Positions 63,723-64,000 of a DNA stretch of 64,000 nt are shown in pieces. Origin of the DNA: Bemisia tabaci (lineage: Eukaryota; Arthropoda; Insecta; Hemiptera; Aleyrodidae); contig NC_092794.1 of assembly GCF_918797505.1 (NCBI RefSeq), positions 68,857,345-68,921,344 on the forward strand, in the 5' to 3' direction. A program made the translations under genes and the position numbers. The notes beneath the pieces were generated by a model. The model did no database searches. It worked only from the letters and a program-made list of their open reading frames with translations, and was not told the DNA's origin. Position 1 is the stretch's first letter. Every line of letters starts with the position of its first letter.

Positions 63723-64000
63723 AATAACATGGTGAAATTAAGTTTTGTACACCAAGACTACTTGGACCCTCGATAGAAAAGCAAGAAGGTTCAACAAGAA
63801 TGCCAAGAATTGATTTTTGAAGTTTCCCGCTTCTTGTTTGGACAGAGTTTAGCGAAACGTAAGAATAAGTCGCATGAGGATCGAACCGAGAATAGCAGCA
63901 GGTTTGACGTTTAATTTCTGCGTGCAGTGGACACAATGTGAACAATGGACCACTAGATAAGGTACGAATTTCAGCATTCTGAAACATGTTTCTTAACCAA
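63723..64000. other. No recognisable feature
   Basis: Unique DNA to the end of the window. Confidence 0.4.

Overview
The window looks like intergenic or intronic DNA from an insect genome. It is AT-rich with small GC-rich islands, has no operons, ribosome binding sites or long open frames, and is crowded with short inverted-repeat (MITE-like) transposons, nested copies, foldback palindromes, homopolymer tracts and a mariner transposase relic. Several repeats, notably the CACTGGA foldbacks and the elements with gaacgccgtatga ends, remind me of hemipteran (whitefly-like) genomes. That is pattern recall, not a verified identification. I see no CRISPR array, rRNA gene or complete protein gene.

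Layout. 0-9 kb: a TIR element cut by the window edge, then nested CACTG-ended MITEs, a 470-bp foldback between 94-bp direct repeats, a TGGACCGCG-family element split by later insertions, a satellite-bearing element with a 9-bp target duplication (6.73-7.11 kb), and two TGGACCGCG copies. 9-20 kb: GCCGTATGA, TTGCAAAAAGG and TGGACCGCG families, a Harbinger-like element with a CACTGGA foldback inside it (14.7-15.2 kb), a 435-bp foldback, and an hAT-like MITE. 20-30 kb: sparse DNA with a mariner fragment (23.9-24.2 kb) and hAT-like MITEs with exact 8-bp target duplications. 30-36 kb: a minisatellite, a CAGGGTGTC MITE nested in an older foldback, a near-identical copy of the 13.6-14.2 kb block, and a strong 261-bp hairpin. 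36-47 kb: more foldbacks and mostly featureless DNA. 47.1-50.1 kb: a 3-kb interval bounded by 70-bp inverted arms, holding two mutually complementary palindromes, a row of four small stem-loops and a Pol III tRNA-like promoter. 50-64 kb: the only convincing host coding signal, an internal exon on the minus strand (50630-50809), with weaker exon candidates at 54.4, 60.8 and 61.6 kb among further MITEs.

How it fits together. Most recognisable sequence is non-autonomous DNA transposons, and nesting gives relative ages. Target duplications were read for four groups: 2-bp YR for CACTG/CACGG-ended elements, 8-bp for the hAT-like elements, 9-bp for the Mutator-like one, and apparently TTA for the Harbinger-like one. 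No autonomous partner for these MITEs is recognisable here. The host gene or genes appear only as isolated exons separated by transposon-filled introns.
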